In this document: positions 54,255 through 63,963 of the stretch, one piece after another
Numbering within the stretch: the stretch's first letter is position 1
How the letters are laid out: each line of letters opens with the position of its first letter
The notes under the pieces: generated by a model
Databases searched by the model: none
Seen by the model: only the letters and a program-made list of their open reading frames with translations
What the model was told of the DNA's origin: nothing
Program-made: the position numbers and the translations under genes
From: Affinundibacterium macrobrachii
GTDB lineage: Bacteria; Pseudomonadota; Gammaproteobacteria; Burkholderiales; Burkholderiaceae_D
Assembly (NCBI RefSeq): GCF_014652415.1
Contig: NZ_BMYT01000004.1
Span: 88,127-152,126, forward strand
Reading direction: 5' to 3'
Length of the DNA stretch: 64,000 nt

Positions 54255-54935
54255 TTATTTCTTCAAGACTTTGCGTAGCCAAAATCCAATATCCATAATT
54301 TCTTGTGGCGATACGGAATGCTGCATCCAATAATCATGCCACTCAACTGGATAACCCAAGCTTACCAGCAGATCGCGAGATTGCTGTGCACGTTGGATAG
54401 GAATTACTGGATCAACCGTGCCGTGTACCAAGAAAATCGAGGTGTTTTGATTGGCAGGGTGGCGTTCCTCTGCAATTTTGTCTGCTAAAGGAACATAGCC
54501 AGACAAGCCCATAATACCGGCCAATTTTTGAGGATGACGTAAGCCTGTTTGCAGACTCATTGCACAACCTTGTGAGAATCCTGCCAAGATGATGTTTTCT
54601 GTGGCAATGCCACGCGCATTTTCGCGTGTGATCAAAGCTTCGACTTGTTGTTGCGATTGGCGCAGCCCCGATTCGTCTTCGCGTTTATTGATGTCGGTAC
54701 CAGCCGCTGCGATGTCATACCAAGCACGCATGATATAACCACCGTTTAAGGTAACCGGAATCTGCGGTGCGTTGGGGAATATAAAGCGAATGGCGGGGCA
54801 ATCACGCAAATCTAATTCTTTGACGATAGGCACAAAGTCGTTTGCATCAGCACCTAAGCCGTGCATCCAAATAATCGCGGCACTGGGATTCGCACCGCTT
54901 TCAATTTCGACGGTTTCTAACAGAGTATTGGTCAT
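54255..54935 (-). CDS. Carboxylesterase (phospholipase/carboxylesterase family)
   Basis: The 226-residue protein has WMHGLGAD at 23-30, the nucleophile GFSQG (S121) and a C-terminal catalytic His in WHDYWMQHS. It is close to the EstB / acyl-protein thioesterase-like esterases with broad short-chain ester substrates. It is cytosolic. It lies downstream of mog and darP in the same direction. Confidence 0.92.
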   Translation of the reverse strand: MTNTLLETVEIESGANPSAAIIWMHGLGADANDFVPIVKELDLRDCPAIRFIFPNAPQIPVTLNGGYIMRAWYDIAAAGTDINKREDESGLRQSQQQVEALITRENARGIATENIILAGFSQGCAMSLQTGLRHPQKLAGIMGLSGYVPLADKIAEERHPANQNTSIFLVHGTVDPVIPIQRAQQSRDLLVSLGYPVEWHDYWMQHSVSPQEIMDIGFWLRKVLKK

Positions 54936-54952
54936 GATGTGAGTGAAAATGT

Positions 54953-55576
54953 TTAGACGTCAGACTTCTTTACACGTATTGCAGATTTAGGGCGGAATGC
55001 TTTGCAAACCGCTTCGTGGGTCTCAACATAAGGACCACCGATGAGATCGATGCAATACGGGATCGCGGCAAAAATACCTGCGACAAGTTGCTTACCATCT
55101 GCGTCTTTTAAGCCTTCTAAGGTTTCCTTAATTGACTTTGGTTGGCCTGGTAAGTTTAAGATTAAAGCTGCATGATCAGCGGTCTCGCGAATCACCGCAA
55201 CTTGACGCGACAAAATTGCAGTCGGCACAAAATGCAGACTGACCTGGCGCATCTGTTCACCAAAACCAGGCATCTCTTTGGTCGCTACTGCCAAGCTAGC
55301 TTCTGGGGTGACATCGCGGCGTGCCGGTCCAGTGCCACCCGTGGTAATAACCAGATCGCATCGGGCCTGATCAACTAAATCGATTAAGGCTTGCTCGATT
55401 GCAGGACGCTCATCTGGAATCAAACGCGTTTCCATCACCCAAGGCGTGCTGAGTGCGCTACTAAACCAAGCTTCCAAAGCTGGCAAACCTTGGTCTTGAT
55501 AAACGCCACTAGAAGCGCGATCAGATACCGAAACGAGTCCAATACGCAGCGGGCGATCTAAATCAGTTGTCGTCAT
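54953..55576 (-). CDS. mog: Molybdopterin adenylyltransferase
   Basis: The product is 207 residues from the ATG at 55576. The conserved TTGGTGPARRDVTPEA (residues 78-93) is the MPT-binding loop of the MogA/MoaB family, and RIGLVSVSDRAS is the N-terminal signature. It activates molybdopterin with AMP before metal insertion. Its start overlaps the 3' end of darP by 14 bases. Confidence 0.93.
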   Translation of the reverse strand: MTTTDLDRPLRIGLVSVSDRASSGVYQDQGLPALEAWFSSALSTPWVMETRLIPDERPAIEQALIDLVDQARCDLVITTGGTGPARRDVTPEASLAVATKEMPGFGEQMRQVSLHFVPTAILSRQVAVIRETADHAALILNLPGQPKSIKETLEGLKDADGKQLVAGIFAAIPYCIDLIGGPYVETHEAVCKAFRPKSAIRVKKSDV

Positions 55577-56171
55577 CGTCAGAGTCTTCGTCGTTTTCTG
55601 CATCTGCGTCAGATGCATGCGCGGCTTTATTCTTGTTTTGAATTTCTTTCAGAATCTGAAAGATTTCACGATAGGCTTTGGGTGGTTTGTTTTCCGCTTG
55701 CTCTTTACGTGCATTGCGAATTAAGGTGCGCAAATGTTGCACATCGAGCTCTGGGTTTTCTGCCATCAATTCCGTTAAGGCTTCGTCTTTTGCGAGTAGC
55801 TTTTCACGTTTGCGTTCCAAAGCATGCATGGCGGCTGTTTCGGATTTGGATGCACCTTTCCAGCTATCGATGGTTTTTTGAATCAGCGCAACTTCTTCTT
55901 CATCCAAAGTACGCATTTTTTTGCCGACGAATTGCATTTGACGGCGACGACCTTCGTGGTTGGTAATCGTTTGACATTCTAGAATGGCATCACGCACATC
56001 TTCAGGCATGGGAACACGTTTAACGCGATCGCGTGGAGCATCAACCAATTCTTGTCCAAGTTTCTGTAACGCCGTCATTTGGCGTTTGAGCTCGGATTTG
56101 GATGGACGGTCGTATTCTTGTTCAAACTCGTTGGACTGATAGCCGCAAGAGCCTCGATTCGGATTTGGCAT
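55563..56171 (-). CDS. darP: Ribosome biogenesis factor DarP (YjgA, DUF615)
   Basis: The 202-residue protein is charged and helical, with RPSKSELKRQMTALQKLGQELVDAPRDRVKRVPMPEDVRDAILECQ and RRRQMQFVGKKMRTLDEEEV being the DUF615 signature. YjgA/DarP associates with 50S precursor particles. It has an acidic Asp/Glu-rich tail (DADAENDEDSDDDDN). It overlaps mog by 14 bases and is divergent from pmbA. Confidence 0.95.
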   Translation of the reverse strand: MPNPNRGSCGYQSNEFEQEYDRPSKSELKRQMTALQKLGQELVDAPRDRVKRVPMPEDVRDAILECQTITNHEGRRRQMQFVGKKMRTLDEEEVALIQKTIDSWKGASKSETAAMHALERKREKLLAKDEALTELMAENPELDVQHLRTLIRNARKEQAENKPPKAYREIFQILKEIQNKNKAAHASDADAENDEDSDDDDN

Positions 56172-56248
56172 TGGTAAATCTTCTATAAACTTATTGAAAC
56201 GACTGCTATGATACTCTCTTTATCCTTTCAGCTAAAGAAACAGAAGCT

Positions 56249-57601
56249 ATGTCTAAACCAGTTTTTACCCATACTCAGGATCAATTCAAGCAAATTACCC
56301 AAGATATGTTACGCATCGCACGTAACAAAGGGGCAACAGATGCGGCGGTAGAAGTGAGTGAAGGTGGTGGATTGTCGATTAGTGTGCGCAAAGGCAAGGT
56401 CGAAACGATAGAGCAAAATCGCGACAAAGGCATAGGAATCACGGTTTATGTAGGTAAGAAGCGTGGAAATGCTAGCACTTCTGATTTTTCTGCTAAGTCT
56501 TTAGAAGATACGGTTGAGGCAGCTTATAACATCGCGCGTTTCACCGCAGAAGATGATTGTGCGGGTTTGCCGGATGCAGAGATGCTAGAAATGCAGCCAC
56601 AAGATTTGAAATTATTTCATCCTTGGCTGATCACGGCAGAACAAGCCATTGAGCTTGCTCGTCGTACGGAGGCCGCAGCTTATGCGGTCGATAAACGTAT
56701 CAGCAATTGCGAAGGTGCTAGCGTCCATGCGCAGCAATCGCATTTTGTCGCAGCTAACTCGCGTGGTTTTGTTAGTGGATATCCTTTTTCACGCCACACG
56801 ATTTCGGTCGCGCCGATTGCCGGTAGGGGATCGAAGATGCAGCGTGATGATTGGTATAGCTCGCACCGTAATCCAAAGAAAATCTCAAGCCCAGAAGCCA
56901 TTGGTCGCTACGCCGCAGAACGTGCGCTAGCACGTTTGAACGCACGCACTATTGATACGCGTAAGTGTCCGGTATTATTCGAGGCACCCTTGGCCGCCGG
57001 ATTATTAGGTGCTTTTGTACAAGCTGTTTCTGGTGGAGCTTTGTATCGTAAATCAACTTTCTTACTTGATACGCTAGGCAAGCAAGTTTTCCCGAATCAC
57101 ATTCAAATAGTTGAAGATCCGCATGTACTCGGCGCGGTAGGTTCCTCTCCCTTTGATGATGAAGGTGTGAAAACGATCAAGCGCGAGGTGGTGACAAATG
57201 GGGTGTTGAATGGCTACTTCCTTTCAACATATTCAGCGCGCAAATTGGGCATGCAAACTACGGGAAATGCTGGTGGTTCGCATAACTTAAGTTTGACTTC
57301 GGATCTGACCAAGCGTACCGATCATTTTGCACAAATGCTGAAAAAAATGGGCACAGGTTTGTTGGTGACCGAGTTGATGGGGCAGGGCGTGAATTATGTC
57401 ACTGGCGACTATTCACGTGGGGCATCGGGATTTTGGGTAGAAAATGGTGTGATTCAGTACCCAGTGGAAGAAATCACGATTGCTGGCAATATGCGTGACA
57501 TGTTTCAAAATATCATCGCGATTGGCAACGATACACTGACGCGCGGCACAAAAACGACGGGTTCGATCTTGATCGAAGGCATGACCGTCGCTGGAAATTA
57601 A
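56249..57601 (+). CDS. pmbA: Metalloprotease PmbA (TldE homolog)
   Basis: The 450-residue protein carries the conserved family motifs RNKGATDAAVEVSEGGGLSISVRKGKVE, the RGASGFWVENG and MTVAGN end. PmbA/TldE pairs with TldD for processing of peptides such as microcin B17 and antitoxin CcdA; TldD would be elsewhere in the genome. It is divergent from darP, as in many Burkholderiales genomes. Confidence 0.94.
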   Translation: MSKPVFTHTQDQFKQITQDMLRIARNKGATDAAVEVSEGGGLSISVRKGKVETIEQNRDKGIGITVYVGKKRGNASTSDFSAKSLEDTVEAAYNIARFTAEDDCAGLPDAEMLEMQPQDLKLFHPWLITAEQAIELARRTEAAAYAVDKRISNCEGASVHAQQSHFVAANSRGFVSGYPFSRHTISVAPIAGRGSKMQRDDWYSSHRNPKKISSPEAIGRYAAERALARLNARTIDTRKCPVLFEAPLAAGLLGAFVQAVSGGALYRKSTFLLDTLGKQVFPNHIQIVEDPHVLGAVGSSPFDDEGVKTIKREVVTNGVLNGYFLSTYSARKLGMQTTGNAGGSHNLSLTSDLTKRTDHFAQMLKKMGTGLLVTELMGQGVNYVTGDYSRGASGFWVENGVIQYPVEEITIAGNMRDMFQNIIAIGNDTLTRGTKTTGSILIEGMTVAGN

Positions 57602-57774
57602 ACAAGTCACAATCAATCAAAGGCGAATTGAAAATCGCAATGCACAAAATAGAATGATTGCTTGTGTAATCAATAATTCATAAAATGCACTGGAAATGTA
57701 AGTCTGTGCCGACAGATCATGTTCTCGCAGACTTAGTTTGACTCACTCTTTACACCAATAAAAATGGAGATCGC

Positions 57775-58863
57775 ATGGAACGTCGTTCGTTTTTGAAAAA
57801 AGCAGCTGTAGGCGCAACTGCCGCTAGTGTGGCAGCACCAAGTTTGGCTGCGGATGCATTGCCAACCTTAACTTGGCGTTTAGCTTCAAGTTTTCCGAAA
57901 AACTTAGACACGATCTATGGAGCTGCAGAAACATTTTGTAATCGCGTAAAGGAATTAACGGACGGTAAATTTACTATTCGTCCATATGCGGCGCCCGAAC
58001 TGGTGCCTTTTAATGCGGTATTGGATGCTGTCAAAGATGGAACCGTAGAAATGGGGCATACAGCCTCCTACTATTATTACGGTAAAGATGCGACATTTGC
58101 TTTCGACTGTGCAGTGCCATTTGGCCTCAATTCACGTCAACAAACAGCATGGATGTTGCAGGGAAATGGCATGAAGTTGATGCGTGAGTTCTTTGCCGAG
58201 CATAACGTCGTTAATTTTTTGGGTGGAAATACCGGTACTCAAATGGGTGGTTGGTTTCGTAAAGAAGTGAAAAGCGTTGAAGATTTAAAGGGCTTAAAAT
58301 TTCGTGTGGGTGGCTTCGCTGGTAAAGTATTAGCGAAGTTGGGCGTGGTGCCCGTGCAGGTGGCTGGTGGTGAGATTTACACCTCGCTAGAAAAAGGCAC
58401 AATCGACGCCGCTGAGTGGGTAGGCCCCTACGACGATGAAAAACTCGGCTTTAACAAGGTAGCAAAGGTTTATCACTATCCGGGCTGGTGGGAAGGCGGT
58501 GCGCAATTGTCTTTCTATGTCGGTAAAAAAGAATGGGATAAATTACCCAAGCTGTATCAGGCGGCGATTGAAACCGCCAGCTTAGAAGCACATGTACAAA
58601 TGCAGGCCAAGTATGATGCGCGGAATCCGTCTGCGTTGGCGCGGCTGATGCAAAATAAAACGATCTTAAAACCTTTCCCGCAGTCAGTGATGGAAGCCTG
58701 TTTTAATGCTGCGCAAGAGACTTTCACCGAAGAGGCGGCTAAAAATCCGAAGTTTAATAAAGTGTATGTGGATTGGATGGCTTTCCGTCACAATCAAAGT
58801 CAATGGTTTAATGTGGCGGAACAAACTTTTGCACGATTTAATATGATGCGTAAGTTGAAATAA
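57775..58863 (+). CDS. TRAP transporter substrate-binding protein, Tat-exported
   Basis: The 362-residue protein starts with ERRSFLKKAAVGATAASVAAPSLAA, a twin-arginine signal (R3, R4) cut after about residue 25. It has the DctP-type architecture, with GTIDAAEWVGPYDDEKLGF in the hinge part. It binds an organic anion (alpha-keto acid or aromatic type is likely from the GPYDDE-type motif) for uptake by the TRAP permease encoded at 61505-63786. It stands 2.6 kb from these, in the opposite direction. Confidence 0.93.
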   Translation: MERRSFLKKAAVGATAASVAAPSLAADALPTLTWRLASSFPKNLDTIYGAAETFCNRVKELTDGKFTIRPYAAPELVPFNAVLDAVKDGTVEMGHTASYYYYGKDATFAFDCAVPFGLNSRQQTAWMLQGNGMKLMREFFAEHNVVNFLGGNTGTQMGGWFRKEVKSVEDLKGLKFRVGGFAGKVLAKLGVVPVQVAGGEIYTSLEKGTIDAAEWVGPYDDEKLGFNKVAKVYHYPGWWEGGAQLSFYVGKKEWDKLPKLYQAAIETASLEAHVQMQAKYDARNPSALARLMQNKTILKPFPQSVMEACFNAAQETFTEEAAKNPKFNKVYVDWMAFRHNQSQWFNVAEQTFARFNMMRKLK

Positions 58864-58880
58864 AATAGTTTCAAATAAAA

Positions 58881-58920
58881 AAACGCTCGCTAAATTTTCT
58901 GTTTAGCGAGCGTTTTTTTA
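58881..58920. terminator. Bidirectional terminator
   Basis: AAACGCTCGCTAAA (58881-58894) and TTTAGCGAGCGTTT (58902-58915) form a 14-bp perfect stem; T-runs follow on both strands. It separates the TRAP binding-protein gene from the convergent glycosyltransferase gene. Confidence 0.92.
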
Positions 58921-58933
58921 TTGCAAAATTGGG

Positions 58934-61393
58934 TCAAACTTGGCGATTGTGCCAATCAATAATTCTGTGTAGGCGATTTGCGATAGCGCGTCCTACAGTA
59001 TCTGGATGCAATGAGTGCCGTATATCTAACATTGCTTGCTGGCCTAATTGCTCACGTAATTCAGGTTTATCCAATAGTCGTTGAATACAACTAGCAGCGT
59101 GTTCTATGTCCGCCTCTGCCCATAAGGGGCCTGCGGGATACGCGCCAATAGTCTTTTCCAATGGTTTAAGTTGGAATTTGACTGGCATAGAATTTTTTTC
59201 AGTCATGAAGTCCATATTGGCAGACCAACCCGTGGCAACTACGGCTTTTCCTAAGTACATCATTTCTGCAGGAGCCAAGCCAAAGCCTTCTGCGCGATGT
59301 AAAGAAATCAGAATATCGCAGCAAGATTGTAGGTCCCAAGTTTGTTGACGCGTCAAAAAGTCGTCGATCATGACGGTATTAGGTAAATCGCTCAAATAAT
59401 CGCTGAGTTCTTGCGATGCTTCAGGATGTTTATCGCGATTGATCGTTTTAACAACCAAGACTGCATCATCACGGCCTTGGGTAGCAAGACGGAAGGCTGC
59501 AATGGCTGCTTTCGGGTTTTTGCGGTGCTGATAAGAATGAAAATCATACATTACTAGAGCGAGTACTTTGTTCTCAGGCAGACCAAAACTGCTGCGCCGT
59601 ACATCTGGCGACGGTTCAAATTGCAATGCATGTGGGAAGACCATGACCGGTACTGGAGATACTTCAGCCACAGCATCACGTACAAATTGTGATGGGACCC
59701 AAACTTCATTCAATCCGGCAAATGCGGCAATATGCGCGGCTGGGATTTGAGGTTGTTCCCAATGCCAGAAGCCAATTTTGTAGCTGCTCTTATGATCTAA
59801 ACTTTGTAAGTGCTTGAACGTGTTCTCAGTTTGATCTGCGTTCACGTACAGTAAGTCGATTTCAAAATGCTCTTTAGATGCATTTTTCAAAGCCTGTGTG
59901 TCTCGCTGTAAATTAGAAGATTGAAAGCCAACATCAATCACCGAGTAGGGGACATTAACCGCTGAGCATGCGCGAGCTAAAGAACGAGCGGCTTCACCTA
60001 CACCTAACTCAGCCGCGATATAGCCAATTAAATTGATGCCGCAAGTGGTAATCGGTTTGCGCTGGATTTCGGTTACTTGTTTTGTGGCAGTATTGAGATT
60101 ACTGCTTACAGTTACTGGCGGTTTTTTTGCTATCGCTAGGGAATCTGTTCTCCCTAAGATATTTTGTAGCAGGCGCCAAAGTGGCCAGAATAAGACGCGA
60201 CGTATCCAACGTGGTTGCTTTCTACTTTCAGGCGAAAGCGCAACACCCAACAATAAACGATAGTAGCCGCGTGTGGTTCCTACGATTTGGCGATAGCGTT
60301 TTAGCGCATCTGCCTCTGGTTTGCGCCATAAAAAGTAATCGTAAATTTTTTCTATACGAGCATTTGTTTCAGGATTGTCGGCAACAGTGGTATCGATTGT
60401 TTGTGCAAAGGGTCTTTGTTTTAAAGCGTTTCTGAAAGCTTCATTTTCGCGGAAGTAAGTACGTGTCTTCTCTGGAATAGGTCGTCCATCTTGAAAGAAG
60501 CCAAAGCCATAAGGTAGGTTGCGATATTTTTCTATGCCATTATTACGTACAGTTTCACTATATTCCATCGCCAAACGGGTGACTAATGGATTCATATTGT
60601 CCAGCGTGTAGCGATTCTGATGTTTGGAAAAAGCTTGTGGATTGGAAGGATTTAGACCACTAAAGTGGAAGAACACCAAACGCTCGCCATTGACCGACAG
60701 TGTTCCATCCGTATTTTTTGTCACATCTCTTTGTGCCAGATTCCAATAGGCGACGTTATAACCATGGTGACGCAAAATGTTCACTTGCTCAAATAGAGTT
60801 GGAACCAAGTCCATCCAACTTTGATCCACAAAAATGCCACGACTGAAATCAACGACACAGTCACGTTCTAATTTTCCTTGCCACCAATGCAGAAAATGAC
60901 GCGTTATCGCTTGATTGCTGATCGCGCAGAATCCCAAATTGTAGGTGCCCGCATTGCGTATTTGTAGTTCAGTCGGATTTTTATCGTCCGTCATCGGTGC
61001 TAATAAATGCGGCGTCAGAATGATGCTAGTCCCGCAGGAAAGCAAGTCGCTAATTTCGGTCAAGGGACTGTAAAGATAGATATCGGGATCAATATACAAA
61101 ACCTCTTCGTAACCAGCGTCGAGCAGGTGTTCTAAGGCCCAAGGTTTGACCGCTGTATTCAATTCCAAAATGGTGTATTGGAATGCAAATTCATCACCGA
61201 ATGGCAAGTTTAATTGCGACATGGCCAGCGTAGTGAACTCTTCTTTTAACTCCGAGGCATATGATAAATCAGTATCGACAATGACGCAGTAGCGTTCCGC
61301 ATGCGGATGATGTATTGCGACACTTTGCATTAGACTACGGGCAAAGTGTAGATAGTTATTTGAAACGATAGTGATGATGGCTTGCTTTTTCAT
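58934..61393 (-). CDS. Two-domain glycosyltransferase
   Basis: The 819-residue protein has an N-terminal nucleotide-diphospho-sugar-transferase-like domain with a DxD (YIDPDIYLYSPL, about residue 96) and a linker, then a GT4-like C-terminal domain (from about residue 450) ending with the EGFGLAPAEMMYLGKAV motif that holds the E-x7-E donor-site pair. Two transferases in one chain suggest processive or two-step glycan assembly. It is cytosolic. It stands alone among TRAP transporter genes with which it has no known link. Confidence 0.85.
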   Translation of the reverse strand: MKKQAIITIVSNNYLHFARSLMQSVAIHHPHAERYCVIVDTDLSYASELKEEFTTLAMSQLNLPFGDEFAFQYTILELNTAVKPWALEHLLDAGYEEVLYIDPDIYLYSPLTEISDLLSCGTSIILTPHLLAPMTDDKNPTELQIRNAGTYNLGFCAISNQAITRHFLHWWQGKLERDCVVDFSRGIFVDQSWMDLVPTLFEQVNILRHHGYNVAYWNLAQRDVTKNTDGTLSVNGERLVFFHFSGLNPSNPQAFSKHQNRYTLDNMNPLVTRLAMEYSETVRNNGIEKYRNLPYGFGFFQDGRPIPEKTRTYFRENEAFRNALKQRPFAQTIDTTVADNPETNARIEKIYDYFLWRKPEADALKRYRQIVGTTRGYYRLLLGVALSPESRKQPRWIRRVLFWPLWRLLQNILGRTDSLAIAKKPPVTVSSNLNTATKQVTEIQRKPITTCGINLIGYIAAELGVGEAARSLARACSAVNVPYSVIDVGFQSSNLQRDTQALKNASKEHFEIDLLYVNADQTENTFKHLQSLDHKSSYKIGFWHWEQPQIPAAHIAAFAGLNEVWVPSQFVRDAVAEVSPVPVMVFPHALQFEPSPDVRRSSFGLPENKVLALVMYDFHSYQHRKNPKAAIAAFRLATQGRDDAVLVVKTINRDKHPEASQELSDYLSDLPNTVMIDDFLTRQQTWDLQSCCDILISLHRAEGFGLAPAEMMYLGKAVVATGWSANMDFMTEKNSMPVKFQLKPLEKTIGAYPAGPLWAEADIEHAASCIQRLLDKPELREQLGQQAMLDIRHSLHPDTVGRAIANRLHRIIDWHNRQV

Positions 61394-61504
61394 TGGGTAG
61401 TTGAGTATGTACAGATAAATTCAGGTTTAAAAATACTAATTTTATTTTTTTGTATTTTTAAAATTAGTTATACGGTTTTTGACTGTCTCATCATTTTTTG
61501 TAGT

Positions 61505-63172
61505 CTACAAGCTATGTGCTGGAGATGTTTGGGTATCGCGCATTTCATCCATACCGCTTTCTTTAGGTAAATCAAACGAAGGTGCTGGCATGTCATCTAC
61601 AGGGGGCGTTATATCTAGCTGAATTTCTTCCTTCTTCGCCTCTTGGCTATCGACGGAGACAAGGTTGGGAAACGCGATAATCAATCCGACCATGATGATC
61701 TGTGCAACCACAAATGGAATCGCACCCCAGTAAATATCACTGGTTTTAACGATTTTTGGTGCAACTGAGCGTAAGTAAAACAGGGCAAAGCCAAATGGTG
61801 GGTGCATGAAAGAGGTTTGCATATTCACGCCTAACAGCACGCCAAACCAAATGAGATTGATCCCCAATTTTTCGGCAACTGGTGCTACTAGCGGAACCAA
61901 AATAAAGGCGAGCTCAAAGAAATCGAGAAAGAAAGCCAATACGAAAAATAGAATGTTCACTGCAATTAAGAAACCGATTTGACCGCCGGGTAGACTAGTC
62001 AATAGATGTTCTACCCAAATGTCACCATTGATGCCGCGAAACACCAGTGCAAATACGGTTGATCCAATCAAAATAAACATCACGAAGCTGGATAAGCGTG
62101 AGGTGGAATCAAGCGCTTGTTTCGTCAGTTTCCAGTTTAAACGCCCATTCATTAATGCCAAAATGATTGCGCCTAGTGCGCCCATGCCGCCGCCTTCAGT
62201 AGGCGTTGCAATGCCTAAAAAAATCGTGCCTAGCACCAAGAATATCAATGCCAATGGCGGGATTAAAACAAAAGTGACTTGTTCTGCCATGCGAGATAGC
62301 AAGCCGATTTTGAGTTTTCGATTAATTAAAGCTAAGACAAAAGCGATGCCAATTCCTACACATCCGGCATAAATTCCCAAGGCATCTTTGGCGATTTCAG
62401 GGTACAGATTTTGATAGTAGCGGCTAAATGCATAGGCTGCGAGACCGCTGATGACGATCAGTACAAGTAAAGATGGCACACCACTATTTCCATTTGGCTG
62501 ACGCAAGTTGCGTGCTTCAGCCGGTAAGGCTGGAACCCATTTGGGGCGGAATAGGGACAACATCAAAATATAGCCCGCATACATCATGGTGAGTAGTAGG
62601 CCAGGCAAGAAAGCAGCTTGATACATATCGCCAACCGATCTACCCAATTGATCTGCCATGACGATCAATACCAAGGATGGCGGAATAATTTGTGCCAAGG
62701 TACCCGAGGCAGCGATCACGCCAGAAGCGACTTTTGCGTCGTAGCCATATTTGAGCATGATTGGTAATGAAATTAAGCCCATTGATATGACAGAGGCGGC
62801 GACCACACCGGTGGTAGCTGCAAGCAGAGCACCGACAAAAATCACCGCATAGGCGACACCACCACGTAAGGGGCCGAATAATTGTCCTATGGTGTCGAGC
62901 AAATCTTCCGCCATGCCTGATCGTTCCAGAACCAGCCCCATAAAGGTGAAAAATGGGATCGCAAGCAAGGTGTCGTTCGACATGATGCCGTAGATACGAT
63001 TGGGTAAAGCTTGTAAGAGTTCGGGTTTGAGTAGGCCTAGCTCAATCCCAACTAAACCAAAAAATAGGCCATTTGCCGCGAGTGCGAAAGCAACGGGGAA
63101 ACCTGATAATAAAAAGATGACCAGCGCCGCAAACATAATTGGCGCCAGATTAGCGATCAAAAATGCTTCCAT
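61505..63172 (-). CDS. TRAP transporter large permease subunit (DctM-like)
   Basis: The 555-residue protein has the 12-plus TM build of the large TRAP subunit, with LLSGFPVAFALAANGLFFG and GVVAASVISMGLISLPIMLKYGYDAKVASGVIAASGTLAQIIPPS. It is about 120 residues longer than the usual 430-residue DctM, as in the mannitol/chloroaromatic branch, with a Lys/Glu/Asp/Pro tail. Its start overlaps the end of the small-subunit gene by one base. Confidence 0.93.
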   Translation of the reverse strand: MEAFLIANLAPIMFAALVIFLLSGFPVAFALAANGLFFGLVGIELGLLKPELLQALPNRIYGIMSNDTLLAIPFFTFMGLVLERSGMAEDLLDTIGQLFGPLRGGVAYAVIFVGALLAATTGVVAASVISMGLISLPIMLKYGYDAKVASGVIAASGTLAQIIPPSLVLIVMADQLGRSVGDMYQAAFLPGLLLTMMYAGYILMLSLFRPKWVPALPAEARNLRQPNGNSGVPSLLVLIVISGLAAYAFSRYYQNLYPEIAKDALGIYAGCVGIGIAFVLALINRKLKIGLLSRMAEQVTFVLIPPLALIFLVLGTIFLGIATPTEGGGMGALGAIILALMNGRLNWKLTKQALDSTSRLSSFVMFILIGSTVFALVFRGINGDIWVEHLLTSLPGGQIGFLIAVNILFFVLAFFLDFFELAFILVPLVAPVAEKLGINLIWFGVLLGVNMQTSFMHPPFGFALFYLRSVAPKIVKTSDIYWGAIPFVVAQIIMVGLIIAFPNLVSVDSQEAKKEEIQLDITPPVDDMPAPSFDLPKESGMDEMRDTQTSPAHSL

Positions 63173-63786
63173 TATGATGGTTCTCCGGTTGCTGTATTTC
63201 GCAGTTTGTCGCGATTGGCTAATTTGATAGCATCAATTTCTTCTTGTGGTGTTTTTACTTGCTTGTCGAAGGCGCTTGCTTCGACTTCGCCACGTAGATA
63301 ACCGATGCGTTTGATGATTTCAGATACGCCTTGCAGTACTAATAGCGCAAATCCTAGAGGAATGAGGATCTTCGCTGGCCATTCAATCAAACCACCAGCA
63401 TTACTCGACATTTCTTGACGCGTATACGCATTGATCGCGTAGGGAATACCTAAATAGAGAATCAAGCCAGCCATAGGCATGAGAAAAAATACAAAGCCGA
63501 ATAGATCGAGCCAGACTTGGGTACGTTTTGAGAACTTTCCTGCGATCACATCAATTCGCACATGTTCATTACGACGCAAAGTGTAGGGGGCCGCGAGCAG
63601 GAATACGGCAGAGTAGAGATACCATTGCAATTCCATCCAGCCGTTCGAACTGTGATTGAAGCTGTAACGGACGATAGCATTGCCTGCGCAAATGAGTACG
63701 GCTGCTAACAATGCCCAGCTAAGTAGGCTGCCTATTTTGTCGTTGGCAAGATCTATTTTGCGCGATAGTGCAAGTAAAAATCGCAT
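63172..63786 (-). CDS. TRAP transporter small permease subunit (DctQ-like)
   Basis: The product is 204 residues from the ATG at 63786 (GAGGAGACCAAAC upstream; an ATG at 63801 is less likely). Four TM helices, with the NSSNGWMELQWYLYSAVFLLAAPYTLRRNEHVRIDVIAG pattern of DctQ. It is first in the two-gene permease operon. Confidence 0.93.
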   Translation of the reverse strand: MRFLLALSRKIDLANDKIGSLLSWALLAAVLICAGNAIVRYSFNHSSNGWMELQWYLYSAVFLLAAPYTLRRNEHVRIDVIAGKFSKRTQVWLDLFGFVFFLMPMAGLILYLGIPYAINAYTRQEMSSNAGGLIEWPAKILIPLGFALLVLQGVSEIIKRIGYLRGEVEASAFDKQVKTPQEEIDAIKLANRDKLRNTATGEPS

Positions 63787-63858
63787 GTTTGGTCTCCTCA
63801 TTTTTATACTCTGATTTGTACTTTGATACGTTCAGATTCTGTATTTTTGTACTACAGT

Positions 63859-63912
63859 AAAACGTCATCAGATCTTGCTGCAACTATTGCAATCAAGATG
63901 TGATGACGTTTT
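63859..63912. terminator. Long hairpin upstream of the TRAP permease operon
   Basis: AAAACGTCATCAGATCTTG (63859-63877) pairs with CAAGATGTGATGACGTTTT (63894-63912) with one mismatch; T-rich on both strands. Probably a terminator of a gene beyond the right edge or of a leader. Confidence 0.6.
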
Positions 63913-63963
63913 ATTATTTAAGCAATTATTTGCTATGATAAATGAATATGTGAGCGGCTAGTT

